DNA from: Aphidius gifuensis
Taxonomy: Eukaryota; Arthropoda; Insecta; Hymenoptera; Braconidae
Reading direction: 5' to 3'
NCBI RefSeq assembly: GCF_014905175.1
Contig: NC_057790.1
Span: 10,275,298-10,339,297 of the forward strand
DNA: 64,000 bases
The notes beneath the pieces were generated by a model. The model did no database searches. It was given only the letters and a program-made list of their open reading frames with translations, and had not been told where the DNA came from. Positions 46,701 to 56,890 of this stretch are shown piece after piece (within the stretch, counting starts at the first letter, position 1; each line of letters starts with the position of its first letter). The position numbers and the translations under genes were made by a program.

Positions 46701-48041
46701 GTACTCACGGGTATTCATTTCGCAACCTGTTAAAAAGTAACGACGGTTTTTCAGTTGTTTTTTTTGTTTTTAAAGTTGTCAAAAATTTATTAACCAGCTC
46801 GGTACGATGAATGAGAGTTGGATCAGATACACAAACAACAGTATTGTGATCTGTATAAGAACCTTCCTTTACAGAAACTTTTTGTCCATTGAAAGAAACA
46901 GTTACACGACCGTTACAATTTTCTTTAGAACATGTATATCTCCTACAAAAAGTAAACGTGACAGTTAGTCCATCAGAAGTGTATCTTGTATAAAGTACAT
47001 TCTGTATTGTTTTCATATATTAAAAAATAATCTGCTTTTATGCAATCAATAAGCATTAGTTATTATTTTCGCTTGAAATAGTACTTTTTTTAAAATTTAG
47101 CATAATTTCAGAAAAACCCTACACAAAATATTCGTACAAAATTGATATTATTAATAGAACGAAAAAATGAATGTATTGTAAATATAAAACTTTATTAATT
47201 TGGATTTTATTTATTTTATTTCTCGTTGTTAATATTAAATTTTTTCGAAAAGTGGTTCACAGGGTTTTTAAAAAATATTGAAAATCCTGAACAGAAACCC
47301 TAATGAATTCTATATCATTAATATTATTATTATTTTTTATTTTCCTCATTTCAAATGGGTTTCTCAATTTAGAAAATTTGGAAAAATCTAAAAAAAATTT
47401 AAAAAATCAGATTCAACAGACGGATTTATTTAAAGCAAAGGGTTTTTTAAGATATTCCTTAAGTTTAGGGTCAAAAAGAGAGGTCACGGCGAGAAGGTAA
47501 AATGTTCTTTAATGGCAGTAAATCATTTAAGGTGATCGGTAAAATCTTTATTATGAATTTCTATATAGAAAAACTAAAAAAATTTACAGAAGCTAACTTA
47601 TAAATTTTTAAACAAATTTTCTATATAATGGAAACGCATTTCTCTTTTCACGAGTCATAAATTTTTTATTTTCTAAATCCTTGAAAACCCACGATGAACA
47701 TCATAAAAAATTATAAAATTTACGATTACTGAACTGAATATATTAGTCTCAATCAGAACGTTGTTATTATTATTATTATTACCATAATCAAGTTTTGTTA
47801 TGAAAAAAAATTATATTTTCAATACTTACTGCGTTCCATCTTTGTTATTAATTAAAAAACGATATTTATACCCCGATAAAACCAAAGGTGGATGCTTCAC
47901 ATATTGTTTTTTTTCACTCACTAATTGATTTGTTGATTTCTCCATCGTGACAGCCCACTGTGAAATAATGACTTTGATACGATGCCACCGACTTAATAAA
48001 TCAAAGGAGATACGTCTTTTATCATTTTTTCGGCGCATCAT
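43718..48041 (-). CDS. MULE (Mutator-like) transposase, seven exons, 634 aa, intact model
   Basis: Exons: 48041-47830, 46942-46709, 46572-46158, 45961-45755, 44992-44608, 44269-44081, 43980-43718. Lengths 212, 234, 415, 207, 385, 189 and 263 sum to 1905 nt, exactly 635 codons with stop; every intron is GT..AG and in phase. Residues about 50-105 form an FLYWCH-like zinc finger (SGYKYRFLINN, CSKENCNGRV, DHNTVVC). The MULE catalytic core follows: YTDGTFSINM (first Asp), AWPIAYVLMERKTKESY, KAHMDFEAAV (second Asp), IACLFHFDQ (C..H motif), then DHATNNFSESRNK (NN-E region, likely the catalytic Glu) and HPYPYVFIE. The C-terminal exon is acidic, then basic (KKKQKRQERSE), a probable nuclear localisation signal. 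The enzyme would cut at the TIRs and give 8-10 bp duplications, as seen here. The start is the first ATG of a Met-Met pair; transcription probably begins in the shared region 48042-49324. Confidence 0.88.
45054..45181 (+). repeat. Exact 64-bp tandem duplication in a transposase intron
   Basis: AACTGGTTGCAATTTGATTC and the AT-rich tail to TTTTAAG are repeated without visible change at 45054-45117 and 45118-45181, so the event is very recent. Confidence 0.85.
45497..45686 (+). repeat. 95-bp tandem duplication carrying the ACCCT motif pair
   Basis: ACACCCTTGACTTGATAGAC, CTCTACGTTATAAGG and ATAAACCCTTTGAATCACAT are repeated at about 45497-45591 and 45592-45686. The unit contains paired ACCCT boxes 16 bp apart, as in the left satellite, and lies in the same intron as the 64-bp duplication. 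Confidence 0.85.
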
Positions 48042-49324
48042 ATCCGCGCATATGTGTTGAACTCGAAAAATACGTAAATTTCTCGAATTATATGTGTGAG
48101 TTATTTCAAAAATTCACACATTTAAGCTGAAACTTTATGCTCGCTCGAAGTCAAAAACCAATATCAAAAAAATCAAAGTAAGTGAGCGACAAACAAAAAC
48201 AAAAGAGATCGACAGACGAAGACAACAGACTTTTTATTATATCAAATAAATTTGCCTAACGGCTGATGATTTTGTATTTTATTTTTTAAATATTGATAAT
48301 AAGCTGTAATTAAATAAAATTGAAAGAAAAAAATTGAATTGGATGAAAATAAATAAATAAACAAACAAGTGAAGGATTCTTTCCCTGACTCTTTTTTTCA
48401 GTGTAAAATCCGAATATTGAAGCTACAACTAATTAAGTAATTGTAAATGTAAAAAAATGTTTATATTTTTTTTCGACATGTAAAGGGTTTTTTGAATAAA
48501 CCCATTTTAAAAATGTGGAATGTTTTCAACTTGTGTTTTTTAATTTCTCGATTTTCCCTGTCTATTATAGTTATTTATTTTTTTTGTTTATTTTATAATT
48601 CATTTTCAATTACTCAAAGAAAATAAAAGAAAGCCTGCAGCTATCAAACAATGGTTTAATTTTAAGCGCAGGGCCTGAAAGAGTAAAAGATACTTTTTTT
48701 TTTATTCACACAACAAAATAAAATTTAAATATTGTAGCTACAACTAATTAAGTAATTGTAAATTAAAAAAAACAGTTTATATTTTTTTCGACAAGTAAAG
48801 GGTTTTTTATAAACCTTTTTTGAAATGTGGAATATTGTTTTTACTGGTGTTTTTTAATTTCTTGATTTTCTGATTTTTGTAAGTCATTTTTTTTTTTTTT
48901 ATTAATAAAGTATTTATAATTATAATAAAATAAAAAAAAAAACACCTGCAGCTATCGAACAATGATTCAATTTTGATCGCAGGGTCTTGAAGAACATAAA
49001 GGGTCTTCATGCGAGAAAAAGTCGATTCGCTCATCTTCGGCGTACGAACCGAACCTTCTCGTAATCCGACTAGTCCCGAAGTATGAGAGAGAAACATTCG
49101 TTGTCAGCCGCTCGTTAAAATGATTATTGCTTATTTCACGCGTAGATAGTCACCGAGCACCTTGTGTAGTTAGAAGTTCTTGTGAAAAGAAAAATAAAAT
49201 AAAAGGATAATAATTACCAGAAATAAATTTAATTGAACATTTTTTCATAAATTTTTGATTTTAAAAAAGAGTTAAATAACAAATTTTATTTTAAATATTA
49301 AAAAAAAAAATAAACTAAAAAAAA
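48042..49324. promoter_or_regulatory. Divergent promoter region between the transposase and gene C, with a 310-bp duplication
   Basis: Two copies of a unit of about 300 bp (about 48416-48690 and 48726-49005) share GCTACAACTAATTAAGTAAT, TTCGACAAGTAAAGGGTTTT and CCTGCAGCTATC. Both keep an AGGGTTTTTT/AAACC box pair. Less AT-rich patches at 48045-48220 (before the transposase) and 49000-49170 (before gene C) are plausible core promoters. A frame of 96 codons on the minus strand (48807-49097) has no support. Confidence 0.5.
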
Positions 49325-52300
49325 ATGTCTGAAAGTGTCAATGTAGAAATGGAGAAATTTAAAGATAAAGTTTTTTATTCAATTGAAGAATATTACGAAT
49401 GGTTTGATAAGTTACCAATTGACAAACATTCATATAACACTCATGACAGTTTGACAGTGGCTTCGTCGAAGAAAAAGATTAAAAAAGAATTGCATTATGT
49501 TTTTCTTGAAAAACGATGCAAATGCAATGGTTTATCAAAGTCTGGAAATCATCGGTAAGTTGACTCAGTTTTTTTCATTGTGTTAAAGATGATTTTTTTT
49601 TTTTTTTACTAAGAATATATCCAAAATAAAAATGAATGCTCTGTTGTTTATATATTATATTTATTTTCACACTCTGACGCCGACAAAGAATCCCGACAAA
49701 CGGTCGACAAGAAATAACAAAAGAAAAAATAAATGTCTTCTTTCTCTTTTTATATATCATTCTATTTCGATTCATTGAGCCGACTGGTGTTGATATATAT
49801 TTTTGTTTTTGAATTTTTTAACAAATAAAATTAAAATAAAAGAAAAAAAATATATTTTTGACAAAAAAAATATCATAAACTGGTATTTCTTTTTTTTTTT
49901 TCTTTATTTTATTAACTTTTTTCGTATGTATATAACTTTCATTGTTATATATAAATAAAGACAAAAAACCAGTTCATAATATATAAACTATTATATTTGT
50001 TTTTCATTTTATAAGTAATTAATTATTTAAATAAAATTATGTTTCTTGGTTTATTCCATACATACATATATATATATATTAAATATGAATTATTATTTAC
50101 AAAAGGTTTTTTTGATAAACCCTTTTCATTAAATGCAACTACTTTTCACGGTCTGGTATTATGAACAGAAGGTGTTTTCGATAAACCCTTTGAATTCGCT
50201 TTAACTATTTTTTACTAACTGTTTTACGTTTTTTTTTTTGAGTTTAAAAAAAAAAAAAACACCAGTGTGTTGAAAATATTTCACTTTCTTCAAAATATAT
50301 ATAAATATGGATTTTTATTTAACAAACAAATTAAAAATATTTAAAATAATTGATGTACTTCAACAAGTAGTGTTTTTTGAATAGACCCTTCTTTTCGATT
50401 TAAACTAAAATTTCGACGAACTGTTTTCTTTTGTCTTTATTTTCTTAGTGAATTTCATTTATAACATATATATATACATATAATAATAATAATCTTTTTT
50501 TTTTGATTTTATAGTCCATACACGACAAAGTGTGAAGTCGTTCATAAATTACGAGCAAGTCCAGATGGAACATTTTTATATTTTGATACAGCTCTTTGGG
50601 AGTGGAACCATAACCACTCAAAAAAATACGAAGAACTTCAGCAAGAATATCGTGATATGAAGAAATATAAAAAAAAGAGATCACATGATGGTAACCAACA
50701 GATTCCAGCACCAAAAAATAAACGTATGCGTAAGGAACCACTAATTGAACTTGGAAAGTGTGATGTTGGGACTCAAACTATAGGTACATTATGAATTTTC
50801 TGAATTTATTTTATAATTATTTCTACATGTTTATTTGAAATTATATAATTTTTTTTTTTCAGTATCCAATTTGAACATGGACTATGAGATAGTTTTTTAA
50901 CGCAAAGATAACAATGTAAAAAAAAACAAGGTAAAAACTTGGTTACTAGATCGTTTTAGATTGGACGCTGATAAACCAATTGATAAAAAATTAATAAACC
51001 AATTACCTGATGATGATGATACATGTAAAACGTCAGATGTGGCAGTTGATAAAATTGTAACAACCGAACAAACAGATGATGATTTATCACTATCAGGTGA
51101 AGTGATTACAGTGTCAAGTAGTAAATTAAAAAATCATGAATCTGATCAAATAAATCTCAAACGAAAAAATAGAACTTATAACGAAATGAAAATTCCAGTA
51201 GTTAAAGTTTTGAGATTGGACATGGATGGACAAGATAACGGTACTGAATTAAAAATAACAACTCGTTCTGATAAACCATTTGAAGAACGAAATGTTAATC
51301 ATCAAAATAATCCTGTTAAATTAATTGATCCAATAACTCAGGATAAACCAATTGTTGAAAAATTAATGGCTCAACCACCTGATGCTGATCCATCTAAAAC
51401 ATCAGATAAAAATGTTGAAGACCCAGCAGCATCTCACCAAAAAGATAATGACAATATAATTTCTTCACCTGAGGGTGATAAACCAAGTGATAAATTAAAG
51501 AATCATGATTCTGGTGGTGATGCTGCTGAATTAAAAATAACAAGTCGTTCTGATGAACCATTTGAAGAACAAAATGTTAATCATCAAAATAATCCTGTTA
51601 AAACAATTGATCCAATAACTCAGGATAAACCTCTTGATGAAAAATTAATGGCTCAACCACCTGATGCTGATCCATCTAAAAAATCAGATAAAAATGTTGA
51701 AGACCCAGCAGCATCTCACCAAAAAGATGATAACAATATTATTTTTTTACTTGATGGTGAAAAACCAAGTGATAAATTAAATAATCATGAATCTAGTGAT
51801 GCTGCTGAATTAAAAATAACAACTCGTTCTGATGAACTATTTGAAGAACAAAATGTTAATCATCAAAATAATCCTGTTAAATTAATTGATCCAATAACTC
51901 AGGATAAACCAATTGTTGAAAAATTAATGGCTCAACCACCTGATGCTGATCCATCTAAAACATCAGATAAAACTGTTGAAGAGCCAGCAGCATCTCACCA
52001 AAAAGATAATGACAATATAATTTCTTCACCTGAGGGTGATAAACCAAGTGATAAATTAAAGAATCATGATTCTGGTGGTGATGCTGCTGAATTAAAAATA
52101 ACAAGTCGTTCTGATGAACCATTTGAAGAACAAAATATTGATCATCAAAATAATCTTGTTAAATTAATCGATCCAATAACTCAGGATAAACCTCTTGATG
52201 AAAAATTAATGGCTCAACCACCTGATGATGATGATACATGTAAAACGTCAGATGTGACAGTTGATGAAATTGTAAAAACCAAACAAACAGATGTCACTGT

Positions 52301-52463
52301 AATTACTCCACCTGATGGTGATAAATCAAGTGATAAATTAACATCAATACATTCAACCCTTACTCCTAAGCCACAAGACGTTGTTCCAAAAAAATATAAA
52401 AAAAAAAGCTATTCTCATGTTGAGCGTAACACTCGCTCATCATCTAAAAGAAATGTTATGTAA
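49325..52463 (+). CDS. MULE passenger gene C, finger-like N-terminus and tandem-repeat C-terminus
   Basis: Exon 1 is 49325-49554 (MSESVNVEMEKFKDKVFYS), exon 2 is 50515-50783, with exon 3 ending at 52463. Exons 1-2 encode a spaced Cys/His pattern (KRCKCNG, TTKCEVVHKLRASPDG, WEWNHNHSKKYEE) like the FAR1/FLYWCH/WRKY-type fingers of MULE proteins, then a basic stretch (KKKRSHDGN, NKRMRK). Exon 3 contains about four and a half copies of a 93-94-residue repeat (IDPITQDKP, EKLMAQPPDADPSK, AASHQKD, GDKPSDKLKNH, RSDEPFEEQNVNHQNN) and a basic C-terminus (KKYKKKSYSHVERN). Using the acceptor at 50861-50862, exon 3 meets a TAA at 50898-50900 after YEIVF; using the AG at 50906-50907 the frame is open and in phase (684 aa). 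So it is either alternatively spliced, a short protein, or has one nonsense mutation. It is divergently transcribed from the transposase. Confidence 0.65.
50967..52300 (+). repeat. In-frame coding minisatellite in gene C, period 279-282 bp
   Basis: ATTAATGGCTCAACCACCTG recurs at about 51362, 51644, 51923 and 52205 (282, 279, 282 bp), with a partial diverged first copy at 50985. All differences preserve the frame. Copies 1 and 3, and 2 and 4, are more alike (PIVEKL versus PLDEKL), suggesting duplication of a two-repeat block. Confidence 0.9.
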
Positions 52464-53474
52464 AATGATAAAACAAAATTTATAAATGTATTTCTTTATG
52501 ATTTTGAAAAACTTAAATATTACGTATTTAAATAAAAAAGAAAAATAATGACGTTTAATTACCCAATTAAATATAAGTCAATAAATATTTTTTTTTCCTT
52601 TTCTAAAAAAAAGTATGGTGTTTTTTTAATTCATTTTTTCCTACTATTTTAATATTAAAAACCTTAATAATAAAAGGTTTTTCAATTTCACGTATTAGCA
52701 GTTATTATAAAATTATATTCTAGCTCTAAATAATTATAGAATTTTATTTATTTTATTATTCAAACCTCATTAAGAATCCTATTTACTCTGATAAGTGTTT
52801 ATCTTATACATCTACAAAAACCCCTCGTCGGAATAGAAAATAAACCCATATTAAGATCCTAGGGTCTATGAAAGCCCCTTACACTTTTGAAACTAGGTAA
52901 AGCATCGGAAATTGATCAATGGAAACTGTATCATATTTTTCATGCTTTACGTGGTTTTAAATATACGTTCATTTTTAATTTTAACGAAGATTATTTATAA
53001 ACAAGATGAACACTTACTATCAATGTAAATAGAAATTTCGATTCGAATATTAATGGATTATAAATGGTAATTATAAATTAATGGATAAAATTAAATACAA
53101 TTTGATAAATATTTTTTTTCTTTTATTTGTTTAAAATTTATATTTTTATTTTATTAATAATTTTATATTATTTAACAATTAAAAAAAATTACAAGTAACG
53201 ATTTTACTATGGTTCTTTGTCAGGTGAAGGGTTTTTATAAAAAACCTTCGACCTACCGGTGTTTTTTTATCTTTATTGTCTTGACATAGAAATTTTTAAC
53301 TCATTGAGTAATTATAAATCAAAGAAAGCATAATTTATCTTTAAAATTTATATTGTTGTATTTTTAACGTTTCCAAGAGAAGTGTCTTTCAGGCCATTTT
53401 AAAACCATAACGGGTTTTTCGAAAAAGATAAAAACCCTATTGCCAGTAGATGGCGTGCAAAACATCCTTGACTA
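52464..53474. other. Right subterminal region of the MULE
   Basis: No gene. Contains several inverted box pairs such as AAGGGTTTTTATAAAAAACC (about 53225) and ACGGGTTTTTCGAAAAAGAT (about 53409) followed by AAAACCCT. The left-end satellite is not matched here, so the two ends differ. Confidence 0.55.
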
Positions 53475-53518
53475 TGAATTTTGTCCCACTGTGAATTTTG
53501 CACCCTACTCCACATGAG
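53475..53518 (-). repeat. MULE right terminal inverted repeat and target duplication
   Basis: Reverse complement of the left 36-bp TIR (53475-53510) followed by CACATGAG (53511-53518), identical to 37603-37610. Confidence 0.92.
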
Positions 53519-53831
53519 TACCCTAATATACGTAAAACAAGAGCTGATTACGAAGCGTGTGCATCTTACCACGTCCCACAGCCAAGAGAGAGAGTTCAGC
53601 TCAAGATATTTTGGAGCAACTTGGATCCACCTAGCTGTCCCTACCCAAAGCTATCCCTCCTCTCTTTATCTTGATAAAAAGGGGGAAAAATACACAAAAT
53701 AATAATAATAATACAAAAAGAAAATATTACATAATGAAACATATATATATAGTAAATAAAAACGGAGTCGTTGGTTGAAGGATTCGTCCGCTTGGTGTCT
53801 TTACGTGTATAAGGCAGTGAGAATCACTACA
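53519..53831 (+). mobile_element. LTR-like repeat, right half, beyond the MULE
   Basis: Continues the repeat begun at 37247 and ends GCAGTGAGAATCACTACA, matching the end of 28834-29471 (GGCAACGAGAATCGTTACA). Confidence 0.6.
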
Positions 53832-53947
53832 CTATAAAGCAAAAAAGCTGTGTAATTTTTGAATACTATTTTTGACTTGTTTATCTTTTCGTGATGGTTG
53901 TTGCACAACTATTTTTAAGTTTGACTGATGAATATAAATAATAATAA

Positions 53948-55330
53948 AATGTCAGATATAGTGAATAATATTTAAAGCCCAAGACATCATTATCAACGAA
54001 TTTTTTGATGATATAATCGATTTATCACATGTTAAATTTGATGACAATGAAAGATGGGTGCTGTCAGTGAGTGACAAAACATCATCATCAAGTGTCAAAG
54101 ATCTTCAAGCTTGGTTAAGAAAATATTTATCAGTTCACTTGATGATTTGTGAAATGATACAACAAAAACAATTGATACAAGAATTTCTACGAGACTGAAA
54201 AAAATGGGAGAATGAGTTTGGAATCAATAATGGAAATAACATCACCAACAAGTAATAATGTTTGGAAATTGAATTATCAACGAGAATCATCGATAAAAAT
54301 AAATAATGAAAATGATGATAAAATTCTGAAAGACAAAGAATATATACCAGCAATGTTGAGACCATCAGTGTCAGGCACGTTATTAAGATCATTGTCATCA
54401 TTAAATGGTCAAAGAAGTCTTGATGCATTTTTAAATATGTCACAATCAAATAGTATTATTCCTTTTATCAATTCAACACCTGATTTTAACAATGCAACAA
54501 TTATGAACACATCGAGACCATTTTTTTAGATACATCGACAACAGATTTTGGTAAAATTGAAACGAAATTAACAATTATAAATTTATTCCTAATGGATTGA
54601 AATATTCACAATGTAACGATGTCATTGCAGTTTAGCAATGGCTGATTCGAAATTTTTAACTAAATCAATGATGCAAATCAGTATGTTTACTGATGTTTCT
54701 GGAAGTAATTTATCTTCAAAAGATTACTTGGATGATTCAAATGATGAAATTGACGATAGTTTCCACAGTAAAACTCTTACTAATGCAAATAATACTTTCA
54801 CGTCAAAAACGTTAAATGTATTGTGTGAAAAAAATAATGATACTTTTACTGAATCATTGAATGTTTTTAATGGTAAAAATTTGAGATCTTGACTTTATTT
54901 TGAAAAAAAAATGATGCCACGATTACTGAACCAGTTGATGTTTTATCAACAAAATATAACAAAATTGTTGATACATGCTTATCAAATAATATGTCAATGA
55001 AAAATAATGAGACATTTACGGAATCATTAAATAGTTTGTGGAAAAAAAAAAATAATGAAACATTTACATCAAGTGAATTAAAAAGTGCATTATTAACACC
55101 ATCAGTTAAAAACAGAATATCATTAATGCTAATGCTACACATGATGCTGATTTGCCCAATCATTATTGTAACAACAGATTCAGACTCATATTATTGAGAA
55201 GAAAATCAAGACTTTGATGGCAGTATTCATTCAAAACTGTTTCCAAACTCAACATTCATCTGCCCTAAAAATCAAGATGATGATGATAATAATACGACAT
55301 TCAGATTTTCCAGATGTTAGATCAACAAAT
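53948..55330 (+). pseudogene. Decayed gene of unknown identity
   Basis: Protein-like pieces in shifting frames: MSDIVNNI, then (frameshift) FKAQDIIINEFFDDIIDL and ERWVLSVSDKTSSSSVKDLQ with AWLRKYLS (53948-54197). Next come SLESIMEITSPTSNN and MLRPSVSGTLLRSLSSLNGQ (54212-54526), MADSKFLTKSMMQISMF (54638-54892), and NNETFTESLN repeats (54991-55100). At least three frameshifts or stops separate them. Ser/Thr/Asn-rich composition and a repeated TFTESLN motif suggest a cytoskeletal or regulatory protein. I do not recognise it. The minus-strand frames across it are shadows. Confidence 0.45.
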
Positions 55331-55911
55331 CGTTGACATTTAGCCCATTTATTAGAAAATTGAAATAAATATTAATTGAAATATAAAAAAATTATTTAAA
55401 CTTAAAAATTGAAATTAATTAATGAATTAATTCAACTATAATTAATTGTATATATATAAATGCAAAAAAAAACTTATTGAACTCGGTGGGAAAAAAAATA
55501 AACAAAAACAACATGTGACTTTGTGCATTCGCCTTACTAGCGCCGTTACTGGTGATAATATGCACTGGCTTGCTCTATTGCGTGAACTTCAACAGCTCGC
55601 TATGCTAAATTATTTCGTCAACGTCTATAAAAAAAATATATTATTATTAAAACTTTACAAAAAGATGTGATATCATAACAAAAAAAAAAAACCTAGTTTT
55701 TTTTACAAAAAGAAGCATCAAGTTTTCAAAATCGTTTAGTATTTTATTTTTTTAATACAAAAAGATGTGATACCAAAAAAAAGTCAAGAATTGAATATAT
55801 TTTTAATGCATATAATTAAGTCTTAACTGTTGACAAAATTTTAAACTTGACCCCACCTGATTCAATATATATAATATATAAATATGATATTAGTAATGGA
55901 AAAAAAAGGAG
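55331..55911. other. Intergenic, nothing firm
   Basis: AT-rich. AAGATGTGATA is repeated near 55662 and 55762. No supported gene. Confidence 0.45.
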
Positions 55912-56890
55912 ATGTCAACTTTCAATATACCTGGTGCATTCGGTCTCACTAATAAAAAGAATTACATAAGTGATTTATTATCATCATCAACTTTCAAGTT
56001 ACTTGGTAAAACTAGATATATTCTAAAACCACTTGGTTTTAAATATGTGTGGGTAAAAAATGATGTTGTTCATGTCAAAAAAGATGATCTCTCGATAAGG
56101 CACTTGGTATTTAGTGATAGTGATACTAACAAGCTGCTAGAACTTTATTCTCAACCTGAAAACCACAGTAATACACAACAATGACATATTGCAAGTGATA
56201 ATCAGATCTCTTATAATAACAACAAAAGATGTAACAATACTGAAGTAAATGAAAAACTAAAATCTAATTCACTCTCTCCACAAACATTCTCTTCTAGTTT
56301 ACTTAAAATTTGTTGCATCAACATTAATTTGATTCGAGCTCATCTAGATGCTCGTTGTTATATTGATCTTGTGTCACCTTCACATGTTATTACTAAAACA
56401 TGGCTATCACCTGCTGTACCTGACTCTGTTATTTACATACCAAGATACAATCTCTCGAAAGACACAATCGAAATGACAGAAATAATGATGGTGGTGGTGT
56501 TGGTATATATGTGCTTAATTCTCTTAACACCAAAATCATCAAAAAATCCAACTCAACCCAACTAGGTAAACCTGGTATTGTCGAATACATAGTCTGTGAA
56601 AAACAAGTACCAGCTGCAGATCCAATCATTCTCGTAAACGTCTACAGACCACCTCATGTGGCATTTCTTGATTTTTCTTCACTTGTAGGCAATGTAACAG
56701 ACGGTTATATGCATAAGGTCATTCTTGGCGATTTTAATGCTGATCAATTGTCACAAAATGCTGACTCTTAGTACCTTAGAAATTTCATCGATGACAGTTC
56801 GCTGAAGCTTATACTACATGGTTACTTACCTGATGCCAGAAGAGGACTCGGACTGTTGAGTGTAGAGAACTTCTGCTACTTGTATACTGC
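55912..56890 (+). pseudogene. Broken non-LTR retrotransposon (ORF1 end and endonuclease)
   Basis: The first frame (55912-56181) reads FKLLGKTRYILKPLGFKYVW, VHVKKDD and SIRHLVFSDSD, resembling the C-terminal module of some insect LINE ORF1/FP25-like proteins. After a TGA it continues LLKICCININLIRAHLDAR, TKTWLSPAVPDS, (frameshift) RNDRNNDGGGVGIYV, VEYIVCEKQV, ILVNVYRPPHVAFLDF and KVILGDFNADQL. These are apurinic-type endonuclease motifs (family: ETWL, GGGVAIY, VYRPP, GDFNxD). The active-site Glu before TWL is Lys. Reverse transcriptase is absent. At least three stops or frameshifts make it dead. Confidence 0.8.

Larger units (their letters stand above)
37611..53510. mobile_element. 15.9-kb autonomous MULE-type DNA transposon
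   Basis: Perfect 36-bp terminal inverted repeats start GAGTAGGGTGCAAAATTCAC (37611-37646 and 53475-53510). They are flanked by a perfect 8-bp target duplication, cacatgag, at 37603-37610 and 53511-53518. Duplications of 8-10 bp and an FLYWCH/MULE transposase fit the Mutator-like superfamily. Content from left: a satellite-like subterminal array (37735-40010), an unknown three-exon gene (minus), the transposase gene (minus), a divergent promoter region, and a repeat-rich gene (plus). Intact TIRs, an exact duplication and an uninterrupted transposase indicate recent mobility. The boundary is supported independently because the flanking LTR-like sequence is continuous across it. Confidence 0.92.

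Noticed and set aside
48807..49097. 96-codon minus-strand frame in the MULE promoter region
   Set aside because: Covers the duplicated unit and A/T runs. No domain or splice support, and it overlaps likely promoters.
56329..56565. Separate 78-codon gene over the LINE endonuclease
   Set aside because: It is the shifted continuation of the endonuclease; the true frame (RNDRNNDGGGVGIYV) lies one base off.
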